Below, in pieces: positions 12,653 to 20,300 of a stretch of DNA of 64,000 nt (within the stretch, counting starts at the first letter, position 1; each line of letters opens with the position of its first letter). The stretch lies in assembly GCF_003390845.1 (NCBI RefSeq), contig NZ_QMEK01000001.1:248001-312000 (forward strand). The letters run 5' to 3'. The notes beneath the pieces were generated by a model, which worked only from the letters and a program-made list of their open reading frames with translations, did not search any database and had not been told where the DNA came from. The DNA is from Tropicimonas sp. IMCC34043. GTDB lineage: Bacteria > Pseudomonadota > Alphaproteobacteria > Rhodobacterales > Rhodobacteraceae. A program made the translations under genes and the position numbers.

Positions 12653-13804
12653 CTAGTTCTGCTCGGTCGGAATGGGGGCCGCTTGCGCGGCGGGCTCTGC
12701 GTCGACCTTCATGCCGTCGCGGATCCGTTGCAGGCCCTCGGTCACCACCTGGTCGCCCTTCGCAAGGCCCGAGCCGACGATGGCGAGCGCGCCACTGGTG
12801 CGTGAAACCGCAATCGACCGCTTGGCGACGGTGCCGTCGCCATCGACGACCATCACAAAGTAACCGGCCTGATCCTTTTGCAGCGCCTCCAGCGGGATCG
12901 TCAGTTCCGGCGGCTGGTTCTGGTTGGCAAGGATGACCGTCACCAGCTGGCCGTCGCGTAACAGGCCGTTGGGGTTGGGAAAGCTCGCGCGGACGAGGAT
13001 CGTGTCGGTGCCGCGCTGGACCTCGGCATCCAGCACCGCGAGGGTGCCTGTCTCGGGGTATTCCTCGCCGTTGGCAAGGATGAGCCGCGCGCTCGGGCGC
13101 TCGGCCACGTCATCGCCGCCTTCGGTCTTGAGACTGGCCTGATAGTCGAGCAGCAGCGCCTCGGCGATCGGCACGGTCACATAAATCGGATCGACGCTGA
13201 ACAGCGACACGAGGGCGCCGGAATCGAGGCTGACAAAGGCGCCGACCGCAATATCCGTCAGGCCGACACGGCCTGCGAAGGGCGCAACGATCTTGGTATA
13301 GGACAGATCAAGCTGGGCCTGGCGCAGGCTTGCCTGCAGCTCCTGGATCTGGCCCACGACATTGCCCACCTGGGCCTCGGCCTCCTGTGCCGTCGCCTGC
13401 GAAACGGCCTGACGCTTGACGAGTTCGGTCTGTCGGTTGAATTCGATGTCGGCAAGCTTCTTTTGTGCTTCGGCCGAGGCGATCTGACCCTCGATCCGGG
13501 CGACCGCGGCTTCGTAGGCGTCGGGTTCGATCTGGAACAGCACGTCGCCCTCGGCCACATTCTGGCCTTCGCGGAAGTTCACCGACTGGACGAAGCCAGC
13601 ACTGCGGGCGCGGAGCGCGACCCGGTCGACAGCATCGACCCGCCCGGTGAAATCAAGGCTGTTGCCGACACTCTGCATGCTCGCCGGCACCACGGTGACA
13701 AGCGGGGTCGGGGCAGCAGCCTGCTGGGCCGCGGCGGGCAGCGATACCGTACTCAGCGCCAGAAGGCAGAACGCGAGAAGGCGGGATGGGATCGTCCTGA
13801 ACAC
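12653..13804 (-). CDS. RND efflux periplasmic adaptor (membrane fusion protein)
   Basis: This 383-residue adaptor links the RND pump to an outer-membrane channel. It has an N-terminal signal sequence ending in LPAAAQQ, a lipoyl-like half motif (VNFREGQNVAEGDVLFQI), a coiled-coil hairpin around residues 105-165 (rich in A, Q, E), the second lipoyl half (YTKIVAPFAGRVG) and beta-barrel segments to the end. I chose a GTG start at 13804, preceded by GAGG at a good distance. The same frame stays open for another 930 bp upstream, but that extension has no signal peptide and looks like chance coding. Confidence 0.93.
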   Translation of the reverse strand: MFRTIPSRLLAFCLLALSTVSLPAAAQQAAAPTPLVTVVPASMQSVGNSLDFTGRVDAVDRVALRARSAGFVQSVNFREGQNVAEGDVLFQIEPDAYEAAVARIEGQIASAEAQKKLADIEFNRQTELVKRQAVSQATAQEAEAQVGNVVGQIQELQASLRQAQLDLSYTKIVAPFAGRVGLTDIAVGAFVSLDSGALVSLFSVDPIYVTVPIAEALLLDYQASLKTEGGDDVAERPSARLILANGEEYPETGTLAVLDAEVQRGTDTILVRASFPNPNGLLRDGQLVTVILANQNQPPELTIPLEALQKDQAGYFVMVVDGDGTVAKRSIAVSRTSGALAIVGSGLAKGDQVVTEGLQRIRDGMKVDAEPAAQAAPIPTEQN

Positions 13805-14245
13805 GTCGAGACCTCGTCCTTGTCTGTGGAGGAGCCTGCAGCAAGCGGGCGGGCATCCTGCGGCTGGAATGGTGCGTCTGCCCATCCCGCTGGTTCGGTG
13901 CGGCGCCGAATTGCACATATCGGACCGGCACGGCCAAAGCGGCCGCCCTTTTCCGTCTATCCCGGCTGATGCCGTGGCGGCAAGGAAAAGCCTGCAGGGA
14001 CGGGGCGATGGCCTGCGTCTGGGTGCCACGGGGGGCGGCAGGGCGGGTGTCGGTGCGAGCGGGGCGATCTGTCGCGCATTGCGGCTTCCCGGAAAATCCC
14101 TGCGATTTTCGCACCGCTCTGTGGCCGCCCGGCCGGTCCGACGCGGGTCTGGCGACCGGGACGGCGGGTCCGGTGGCGGCAGGTTGTTGCAACTGCCCAT
14201 GGATGGACTAGGGTCCGCGAGTTCACTTCTCACAGGATCTGCCCG
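13805..14245. other. Intergenic region without a recognisable gene
   Basis: These 441 bp separate the RND adaptor (reverse) from the first HupE-like gene (forward), so promoters for both should lie here. Several open frames cross it, including one at 13969-14211 (+), but their products are rich in Arg, Cys and Gly with no family features, and they lack convincing ribosome sites. I see no repeat, RNA gene or regulator site that I can defend. Confidence 0.5.
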
Positions 14246-14854
14246 ATGGTTAAAAGCCCCCGCCCGACTCTTCGCCTTCTGCCCTGTCTTGCGCTGGTTC
14301 TTGTGCTGGCGGCGGCCGGACCGGCGCTTGCGCATACCGGCGTGGGCTATGGCGGCGGTTTTACCTCGGGCTTCCTGCATCCGGTGCTTGGTTGGGACCA
14401 TGTTGCCGCGATGGTCGCCGTCGGCCTCTGGGGCGCCTTCCTCGGCATGCCGGCAATCTGGGTACTGCCGGTGGTGTTTCCGCTCGTCATGGCGTTCGGG
14501 GCGATCCTTGGCATTCTCGACGTGCCGGTTCCGGCGATCGAGACCGGCATCGCGGCCTCGGCGGTGGTGCTGGGGGCGCTGATTGCCATGGCGGTCCGGG
14601 CGCCTTTGTGGATCGCGGCGGTGATCGTCGGATCCTTCGCGATCTTTCACGGCTATGCCCACGGCGCCGAACTGCCGGAATCGGCCAATGCCTTTGCCTT
14701 TGCGGTCGGGTTCGTGATCGCGACCGGGCTGCTGCATCTGACCGGTATCGCCTTTGGAATGCTGGTGAAGACGCCGGCGGGTGAAAAGACGGTGCGCGCG
14801 GCGGGAGCGGTGATCTCGCTTGCCGGTGTCGCGTTCCTGTTCGGTTGGGTCTGA
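14246..14854 (+). CDS. HupE/UreJ family membrane protein, copy 1
   Basis: This 202-residue protein has a cleavable signal (ending GPALAHTG) and about six membrane helices. The HupE/UreJ signature is clear: the His-rich SGFLHPVLGWDHVAAMVAVGLWG near residue 45 and FAIFHGYAHGAELP near residue 140. The family transports or stabilises nickel or cobalt supply for hydrogenase and urease, but no such enzyme genes are in the window. The second HupE-like gene starts 8 bp after its stop. An AGGA lies upstream of the ATG. The metal role is inferred from the family. Confidence 0.85.
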   Translation: MVKSPRPTLRLLPCLALVLVLAAAGPALAHTGVGYGGGFTSGFLHPVLGWDHVAAMVAVGLWGAFLGMPAIWVLPVVFPLVMAFGAILGILDVPVPAIETGIAASAVVLGALIAMAVRAPLWIAAVIVGSFAIFHGYAHGAELPESANAFAFAVGFVIATGLLHLTGIAFGMLVKTPAGEKTVRAAGAVISLAGVAFLFGWV

Positions 14855-14862
14855 GCCGCGGC

Positions 14863-15471
14863 ATGCGCCGCTTTCCTGCGCTGGCGGCCGCGCTGGCAGT
14901 GATGCCGGCGCAGGCCTTTGCCCACAGTTCGGTCCCGGGGATCGAGGGTTTCTACACAGGCTTCATCCATCCCCTCACCACGCCGGCGCAGATCGTCGCC
15001 CTTCTGGCCACCAGCCTGCTGATCGGGCAGTTCCGGCCGTCGCGCTACGGGGTGCTGGGCGGTGGCTATGTCGCGGCACTGCTGGCGGGGCTGCTGTTCG
15101 GCGACCCGCTGGCCGACCTCGACCCGTGGCTGTTCGGAACGGCGACGCTGGCGGCCGGTCTTGCGGCGCTGCTGCCGGGGCGGGTCCTGCCGCTGGCCGC
15201 GGCGCTGGCGGTTGCCGCAGGCTTTCTGCTCGGCGCGGGGTCGGTGCCGGACGCAGGCGGGCCGCTCAAGGACCGGATCTTCACCATGGCGGGGTCGATG
15301 CTGGGTGGCACTGCGCTGATGCTCTATGCCGCCGGTCTGGCGACGGTCGCGCTCGACAAGATCCGCCGCAACTGGTTTTCGATCGGCCTGCGCATCCTGT
15401 CGGCCTGGGTCGCGGCAATCTCGGCGCTGATGCTGGCGCTCGCCCTTGCGGTGCCGGGGGCGAGCGTCTGA
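14863..15471 (+). CDS. HupE/UreJ-like membrane protein, copy 2
   Basis: This 202-residue paralogue of the preceding gene has a signal sequence ending QAFAHSS and several membrane helices. It keeps the first family motif in a degenerate form (FYTGFIHPLTTPAQIVALLA, with one His and without the Trp-Asp-His triad of copy 1). The ATG at 14863 is chosen over an in-frame TTG at 14845 because it gives a normal signal peptide. The two genes are 8 bp apart and must be co-transcribed. Loss of the metal-ligand-like histidines suggests a changed function, perhaps a partner subunit. Confidence 0.7.
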   Translation: MRRFPALAAALAVMPAQAFAHSSVPGIEGFYTGFIHPLTTPAQIVALLATSLLIGQFRPSRYGVLGGGYVAALLAGLLFGDPLADLDPWLFGTATLAAGLAALLPGRVLPLAAALAVAAGFLLGAGSVPDAGGPLKDRIFTMAGSMLGGTALMLYAAGLATVALDKIRRNWFSIGLRILSAWVAAISALMLALALAVPGASV

Positions 15472-15532
15472 GCGCCGCTCCCCGCCTTTCGTGGGGCTTG
15501 GCAGCCCGGCGGCGGCACGGCTAGACACGAGA

Positions 15533-16381
15533 ATGCGCCTGTTCCTGCTCGCAACCCTTGTCATGATTGCCTTTGCGGCCAATTCGGTCCTGATCCGGCT
15601 GGCGCTGGCGGGGGGCGAGATCGGAGCGCTGCCCTTTGCCACCCTGCGCATCGCCTCGGGCGGTGCGGTGCTGGCGCTGCTGGTTCTGGTCCGTCGTCGT
15701 GCGCTGCCCTTGCGCGCATCCGGGCGCTGGACCGGTGTGCTGTCGCTGACGCTCTATGTCATTGCGTTCTCGCTCGCCTATCTCGGGCTCGACGCCGGAA
15801 CCGGCGCGCTGATCCTGTTCGGCTGCGTGCAGATCACCATGTTCTCCGCCACCGTGATCGAACGACAGCCGATCCCGCCGCTGCGCTGGCTTGGGGCGAT
15901 GACGGCCTTTGGCGGGCTTGCCTGGCTGCTCTGGCCGCGCGGGGCCGATGCGCTGTCGCCGCTCCACGCCGGGCTGATGGCGGCGGCGGGCCTTGGCTGG
16001 GGGCTTTATTCGCTGGCCGGGCGGCGTGCGGGCCCGCCGCTGCCCGCGACGGCCGCGAACTTCGTGCTTGCAGCGCCGCTGTGCCTTTTGCTGCTGGTGC
16101 TGTCGCTTGCGGCCGCGCCCGCAGTGCCGATGACCGCTGCTGGCGTCGGACTGGCGCTCGCGTCGGGCATTGTCACCTCGGGCCTTGGCTATGCGCTTTG
16201 GTATGCGGTGCTGCCGCAGATCCCGGCGACGGTCGCGGCGCTGGCGCAGTTGTCGGTTCCGGTGATCGCCATGGCGGGCGGCATGGCGTTTCTGGGCGAG
16301 GCGCCGAGCCTGCGCTTTGCCGGCGCCACGGTGCTGGTTCTGGGCGGCATCGCGACCGGCCTGCTGGCGCGCAGGGGCTGA
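15533..16381 (+). CDS. EamA/DMT-superfamily transporter
   Basis: This 282-residue inner-membrane protein is made of two EamA repeats, about ten helices in total. Helix 1 starts directly at the N terminus (MRLFLLATLVMIAFAANSVL), and the second repeat ends with the usual P-VAALAQLSVPVIAMAGGMAFLGE segment. These drug/metabolite transporters usually export amino acids or small metabolites. The substrate cannot be assigned here. It begins 62 bp after the second HupE-like gene in the same direction, but a functional link is not evident. Confidence 0.85.
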   Translation: MRLFLLATLVMIAFAANSVLIRLALAGGEIGALPFATLRIASGGAVLALLVLVRRRALPLRASGRWTGVLSLTLYVIAFSLAYLGLDAGTGALILFGCVQITMFSATVIERQPIPPLRWLGAMTAFGGLAWLLWPRGADALSPLHAGLMAAAGLGWGLYSLAGRRAGPPLPATAANFVLAAPLCLLLLVLSLAAAPAVPMTAAGVGLALASGIVTSGLGYALWYAVLPQIPATVAALAQLSVPVIAMAGGMAFLGEAPSLRFAGATVLVLGGIATGLLARRG

Positions 16382-16480
16382 GCGTCGCAGAGGCGGCAAA
16401 TTCGGTGCGGCGCCGTTGCCTTGGGCCCCCCCGGCGCCCATGATGGGGCCTGAGTTTCCGGACGAAAGGTAGGTCGGACA

Positions 16481-17617
16481 ATGTCCATCATGCGCACGAT
16501 TGCGATCCTGTTTCTGGCCCTGTCGGTCACGGCACCCTCGGCACGGGCCGAGGATGCGTCGGAGTACCGGATCGGTCAGGATGTCTTTGCCGCGGGCGAG
16601 CAGGTCAGCGCGGGCGGCGAGGCTGTCGACGACGTGTTCCTTGCGGGCGAGACGGTCAGCGTCTCGGGCCCGATCACCGGCAATGCGCACCTGGCCGGGC
16701 GCAAGATTTCGGTGCAATCGACGGTCGGCGGCGATATCTACGCCTTTGGCATGAATGTCGATGTCGCGGCGCCCGTCTCGGGCGATGTGACGGCCGCGGG
16801 CTTCCGCGTGACAATTGCCGACAGCGTGGGCGGCGATCTGCGGGCATCGGGCGCCCGGGTGACGGTGAAGGGCGATGTGGCGGGCTATGCGCTGATGGCG
16901 GGCGAAGACCTGCGACTCGACGGCGCGGTCGCGGGCGATGCGGCAATGGCGGGCGAGACCTTCCGCTTTGGCGATGCGGCGACGGTTGCGGGCAAGCTGA
17001 CGATCTATGCCGATGATCCGCAGTCCGTGAGCGTGCCCGAATCCGTCGCCCCCGAGGCCCGTATCGAACGCCGCGAGGCAAAGGAATTCGACCGCAGCAA
17101 GGTGGCAAAGGCCGTTCCGGTCAGCAGCGGCGGCCTGATCGCGGGCTTCATCGGCGGCGTGATCTTCCTGGCGCTGATCGCGACGCTCATTGCAGCGCTG
17201 GCGCCCGAGGGCTTGGCGCGGCTGCGGCACGAGGCGCTGGCGCGGCCCGCTCGCACGATCTGGATGGGCATCCTCGGGCTGTCGGTGCCGCTTGGCGGCG
17301 CGATCCTGCTGGCCCTGACGCTGGTCGGCCTGATTGCCAGCCCGGCGCTGGTTCTGCTGGCAGTCCTGTTCGGGTTTGCGGGCTATATCGTCGGGGTCTA
17401 TGCGCTTGGCGTCGCGGTCCTGATCGGCATCGGCCGGACCGAACCGCAGATCCTGCGCGAACGCGCGCTGGCGGCACTGGTCGGTGCGCTGCTCACCTCG
17501 CTGCTGCTGCTGATCCCGCTGCTTGGCTGGCTGTTCGGCTTCGGCCTGGCGCTGCTCGGCTGTGGCGCGATCCTCGAACGGGCGGTGCGGCCGCGGTTCT
17601 TTGCCGAGACCGTCTAG
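16481..17617 (+). CDS. Exported bactofilin-like repeat protein with C-terminal membrane domain
   Basis: This 378-residue protein has a signal peptide (residues 1-23, ending SARA), then about 150 residues of short beta-helix-like repeats (GDIYAFG, GDVTAAG, GDLRASG, GDAAMAG) that resemble the polymer-forming bactofilin fold. A charged linker (about 200-220) follows, then four or five hydrophobic helices (about 225-370). The signal peptide would place the repeat domain in the periplasm, unlike cytoplasmic bactofilins. Such proteins are common in Rhodobacterales under polymer-forming names, but the role is unknown. AAAGGTAGG precedes the start. Confidence 0.7.
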   Translation: MSIMRTIAILFLALSVTAPSARAEDASEYRIGQDVFAAGEQVSAGGEAVDDVFLAGETVSVSGPITGNAHLAGRKISVQSTVGGDIYAFGMNVDVAAPVSGDVTAAGFRVTIADSVGGDLRASGARVTVKGDVAGYALMAGEDLRLDGAVAGDAAMAGETFRFGDAATVAGKLTIYADDPQSVSVPESVAPEARIERREAKEFDRSKVAKAVPVSSGGLIAGFIGGVIFLALIATLIAALAPEGLARLRHEALARPARTIWMGILGLSVPLGGAILLALTLVGLIASPALVLLAVLFGFAGYIVGVYALGVAVLIGIGRTEPQILRERALAALVGALLTSLLLLIPLLGWLFGFGLALLGCGAILERAVRPRFFAETV

Positions 17618-17632
17618 CGGCCCGTACCGCGA

Positions 17633-18079
17633 TCACGAAACCAGGGGTTCCAGCGGGTCATAGACCAGGCCGGAGCCCCAGGCGACGGCGGCCAGACTGT
17701 CGGGCTTGACCCGCAGCGTCGCAATCTCGGTGCGGCTGACCCAGCGCCGGCGGCTGACGACGCCGGCGGGGTCGGGCCAGTCGTCCGACAAGGCTCCGGC
17801 GGTCAGGCGGCAGCGGAAGAACACCTCGACCTGATGGAACTTGCCTCCGGGGTCGTGGAATTCGTTGACGAGGCAAGGCTCGCCGACGTGGATCGAAAGC
17901 CCGGTCTCCTCGTGAATCTCGCGGGCGAGGTTCTGGGGCAGCGACCGGCCGCATTCGGCGCCGCCGCCCGGCGCGCACCACAGATCGCAGCGATCCCCCG
18001 GCCAGGCATTGACCAGCAGCAGCCGGTCCTCGTGCAGCAACACGGCCCGCACCGCCAGCCGAGGCCCGGTGTCGGCCAC
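17633..18079 (-). CDS. Nudix hydrolase
   Basis: This is a 148-residue Nudix-domain protein expected to hydrolyse a nucleoside diphosphate derivative. The Nudix box is recognisable as GGGAECGRSLPQNL followed by AREIHEETGL, with the catalytic REUXEEXGU core intact. The first Glu of the consensus (G-x5-E) is Arg. I chose the GTG at 18079 because GAGGG stands 8 nt upstream. A GTG at 18097 in the same frame would overlap the upstream gene and lacks a ribosome site. The gene follows the small gene at 18084-18332 after 4 bp, so they form one operon. Substrate unknown. Confidence 0.8.
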   Translation of the reverse strand: MADTGPRLAVRAVLLHEDRLLLVNAWPGDRCDLWCAPGGGAECGRSLPQNLAREIHEETGLSIHVGEPCLVNEFHDPGGKFHQVEVFFRCRLTAGALSDDWPDPAGVVSRRRWVSRTEIATLRVKPDSLAAVAWGSGLVYDPLEPLVS

Positions 18080-18083
18080 GCGA

Positions 18084-18332
18084 TCAGCCCTCGGCACCCG
18101 AGGCCGGGCGCAGCCGATAGACCCCTTCGGGAAGGTTCAGCGCGGCCTGCAGGTCGCGCAGCTGGCCCAGCGAGAAGGTGATCTTCTGCACCCGGTCGCT
18201 GCGCGGATCGAGCTGTTCGATCGTCACGCAATCCTCGAAGGCATTGATGGTGATGTCCTCGAGGATCGGGGCAGGGCCCTCGTCGACGAGGGTGATGATG
18301 GTCGCGTCGAAGTCGTGTTCTATGGTAAACAT
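18084..18332 (-). CDS. Small conserved-looking protein of unknown function
   Basis: This 82-residue soluble, acidic protein starts MFTIEHDFDATIITLVDEG and has alternating strand-like segments, with no Cys cluster, signal or membrane helix. An AGGG ribosome site precedes the ATG by 8 nt. The Nudix gene begins just past its stop, so the two are translated together. I do not recognise the family. The clear start signals and tight operon support a real gene. Confidence 0.65.
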   Translation of the reverse strand: MFTIEHDFDATIITLVDEGPAPILEDITINAFEDCVTIEQLDPRSDRVQKITFSLGQLRDLQAALNLPEGVYRLRPASGAEG

Positions 18333-18475
18333 GGACGCGACCCTAACGTCCCGGCGGTGCGCTGTCAGCCACATTGGTGTGATGGAACGGCACTGACCGG
18401 AACCTCGGCGCAAGCTCCATTGCGGGCGCGGGTGCCGGGCTGATAGGCTGGCGTCAGGTTCCCCCAAAGGTCGAC

Positions 18476-19192
18476 ATGCCCAGGCTTCCGATCCACTGCG
18501 CAGCCCTTGCCGGTCTTGTCCTTTTCGCGCTGTCGTCCTGCACGGTGGTGCCGCCCGGTGCCTTGCCCGCAGCCGATCCGAAGTTCGCCATGACGGACGA
18601 GGAACGCGCCGTCGCGCGGTTTTCTGCCGTGGCCGACCGGGTGGCGCCGGTGGCCGAGGATGTCTGCAAGGCCGAGGCGCGCGGGCGAAATTGCGATTTC
18701 CTGATCCTGATGGACGAAGAACCGGGCGCTGCCGCCAATGCCTTTCAGAGCCAGACCAGAGGCGGCCGGCCCGTCATCGTCTTTACCCTGCCGCTGGTCG
18801 AGGAGACTCGGAATGCCGACGAACTGGCCTTTGTCCTCGGCCACGAGACCGCGCATCACATCCTCGGTCATCTGGAGCGCACGGAATCGAATGCCCGCTA
18901 TGGCGCGGCGATCCTGGCCGGGATGGCCGAGGCCGAGGGCTATGACGCGCAGATCGTCCAGAATGCGGCCGATCTGGGCGCCGAGATCGGCGCGCGCAGC
19001 TTTTCCCAGGACTACGAGCTTGAGGCCGATGCGCTGGGGGCGGTGATCACCAAACGTGCGGGCTATGATCCGGTGCGGGGGGCCGCCTATTTCACGCGCA
19101 TCCCCGACCCCGGCGAGCAGTTTCTGGGGACCCATCCGCCAAATGCCGAACGCATGGCGCTGGTGCGGCGGGTAACGGCCTCGCTTCAATAA
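18476..19192 (+). CDS. M48 family metalloprotease, lipoprotein
   Basis: This is a 238-residue zinc protease with a lipoprotein signal (lipobox LSSC at about residues 19-22), so it is probably anchored in the outer or inner membrane facing the periplasm. The zinc motif HExxH is seen as LGHETAHHILGH near residue 125, with the third ligand in the YELEADALGA segment about 50 residues later. The C terminus keeps THPPNAERMALV, typical of M48 proteins such as LoiP/BepA relatives. A role in envelope protein quality control is likely from the family. Confidence 0.88.
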   Translation: MPRLPIHCAALAGLVLFALSSCTVVPPGALPAADPKFAMTDEERAVARFSAVADRVAPVAEDVCKAEARGRNCDFLILMDEEPGAAANAFQSQTRGGRPVIVFTLPLVEETRNADELAFVLGHETAHHILGHLERTESNARYGAAILAGMAEAEGYDAQIVQNAADLGAEIGARSFSQDYELEADALGAVITKRAGYDPVRGAAYFTRIPDPGEQFLGTHPPNAERMALVRRVTASLQ

Positions 19193-19267
19193 GCTTTTGA
19201 CCTGCATCAATGTCTTTCCGGGCCAGCTGTGGCACGAGGTCGACGGACTTCAGAATGGGAAAGCGCG

Positions 19268-19561
19268 ATGAAACCTCTTGGCCCGACACGCGAGCATTAC
19301 TGGCTTGCCCTCGGAATGGCGAAGGCGGCAGGGGTGGACCTGCAGGGCGCCATCGACGACGGACGGTTCAGCCAGGAGAAATGGGCGAGGACCGTCGAGA
19401 GCTGCCGGGGCTGCGAATGGGGCGCCGACTGCAAGGGCTGGCTGCAGGAACACCCCGATGTCGAGAGGGCGCCCGAAACCTGCGTGAATGCCCAGCTCTT
19501 CGCACTTTTGAAATCCGCACAACAGGAGCCGGAGGACCCGCAGGAGGCCGGTGCGGTCTAG
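19268..19561 (+). CDS. DUF6455-type cysteine protein, copy 1
   Basis: This is a 97-residue soluble protein with a helical N-terminal half and a C-terminal cysteine cluster of pattern C-x2-C-x5-C-x16-C (SCRGCEWGADCKGWL, then ETCVNA). GGGAAAG lies upstream of the ATG. I recognise it as the DUF6455 family, seen mainly in Rhodobacterales and of unknown role. The cluster could bind zinc or an iron-sulfur centre. A second family member starts 21 bp after the stop, so the two are co-transcribed. Confidence 0.75.
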   Translation: MKPLGPTREHYWLALGMAKAAGVDLQGAIDDGRFSQEKWARTVESCRGCEWGADCKGWLQEHPDVERAPETCVNAQLFALLKSAQQEPEDPQEAGAV

Positions 19562-19582
19562 GTCCGGGGACGGAGTGAAACC

Positions 19583-19846
19583 ATGTGCCTATCCGGTGAG
19601 ATTGACCTGCATTTCTGGCTGACCCGCAGTGTCGGCCGCTGCATCGGGTTGAACTTTTGCCGCGCGCTCGATCAGGGCCGCTTGAGTCCTGAAACCTATA
19701 TGCAACTGGTTCAGGCCTGCCGCGAATGCCCGCATGTCGCGTCCTGCCAAAGCTGGCTCGGCGATCAGCGGGGCGCGGCCAGCACCGACCGGGCGCCGGA
19801 TTTCTGCCGCAACGGGCCGGCGCTCGATGCGTTGAATCATCCCTGA
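19583..19846 (+). CDS. DUF6455-type cysteine protein, copy 2
   Basis: This 87-residue paralogue of the preceding gene has the same C-terminal cluster (ACRECPHVASCQSWL, then DFCRNG; pattern C-x2-C-x5-C-x19-C) and two extra cysteines near residues 20 and 26. GGAG lies at a proper distance before the ATG. The two proteins share only the cysteine spacing and the downstream Trp-Leu. They may form a hetero-oligomer or bind the same cofactor, which is inference. Function unknown. Confidence 0.72.
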   Translation: MCLSGEIDLHFWLTRSVGRCIGLNFCRALDQGRLSPETYMQLVQACRECPHVASCQSWLGDQRGAASTDRAPDFCRNGPALDALNHP

Positions 19847-19913
19847 ACCCGCGTCAATGTGCAGGGCAGGGCGGGCATGGTAGGCTTCCGATCACCTGAG
19901 GAGGAGAGCTTGG

Positions 19914-20198
19914 ATGCGTGCGATACCCCTGCTTGCCCTGCCAGCCCTGCTGCTGGCCTGTGCGCCAACCCCGAAGACCCCGATCGAGTTGCCGATGATG
20001 GGCGGCTATCGCGACGCGGCCGACCAATGTCGGCGGGTCGGCGAAAGCGACTATACCAACCGGTTCCTCGGCGACGCCTCGGATCTGGTGGCCTGTCCGG
20101 CCGAGTATGAAGGCGTCGGTGTCTTCGTGACCGAGACCCGCGCCATCGAGGTCGACCGGGTGGGGGGATTTATCCTCTATACCGTGCCGCGCCGCTGA
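19914..20198 (+). CDS. Small lipoprotein of unknown function
   Basis: This is a 94-residue protein with a lipoprotein signal (MRAIPLLALPALLLACAP; lipobox LLAC). The mature part is about 77 residues with two cysteines spaced about 34 apart that could form a disulphide. It has a region resembling small periplasmic inhibitor-like proteins (NRFLGDASDLVACP), but I cannot name the family with confidence. A strong GAGGAGGAG ribosome site precedes the ATG. It follows the DUF6455 pair by 67 bp. Confidence 0.75.
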   Translation: MRAIPLLALPALLLACAPTPKTPIELPMMGGYRDAADQCRRVGESDYTNRFLGDASDLVACPAEYEGVGVFVTETRAIEVDRVGGFILYTVPRR

Positions 20199-20252
20199 TC
20201 GGGCGCCGCCGTCACGTATTGTCAGGCCAGGGGGGCCGCCGGGCGGGGCCCG

Positions 20253-20270
20253 AGCGGCGCTGGCGCCGCT
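20253..20270. terminator. Possible hairpin between convergent genes
   Basis: A perfect 8-bp inverted repeat (AGCGGCGC / GCGCCGCT, 2-nt loop) sits between the ends of the lipoprotein gene and rimO. No T run follows. A terminator role is suggested only by its position. Confidence 0.35.
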
Positions 20271-20300
20271 GCGCGGCGCGGACCCGGCGTCTTCGGCTGG

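Noticed and set aside
13969-14211. 80-codon forward ORF in the intergenic region before the HupE pair
   Set aside because: Composition (Arg, Cys, Gly, Trp) and lack of ribosome site or structure fit chance coding.
13805-14737. Upstream extension of the RND adaptor by about 310 codons
   Set aside because: The signal peptide starts at 13804, and the extension covers the HupE-like gene in antisense. No ribosome site supports it.
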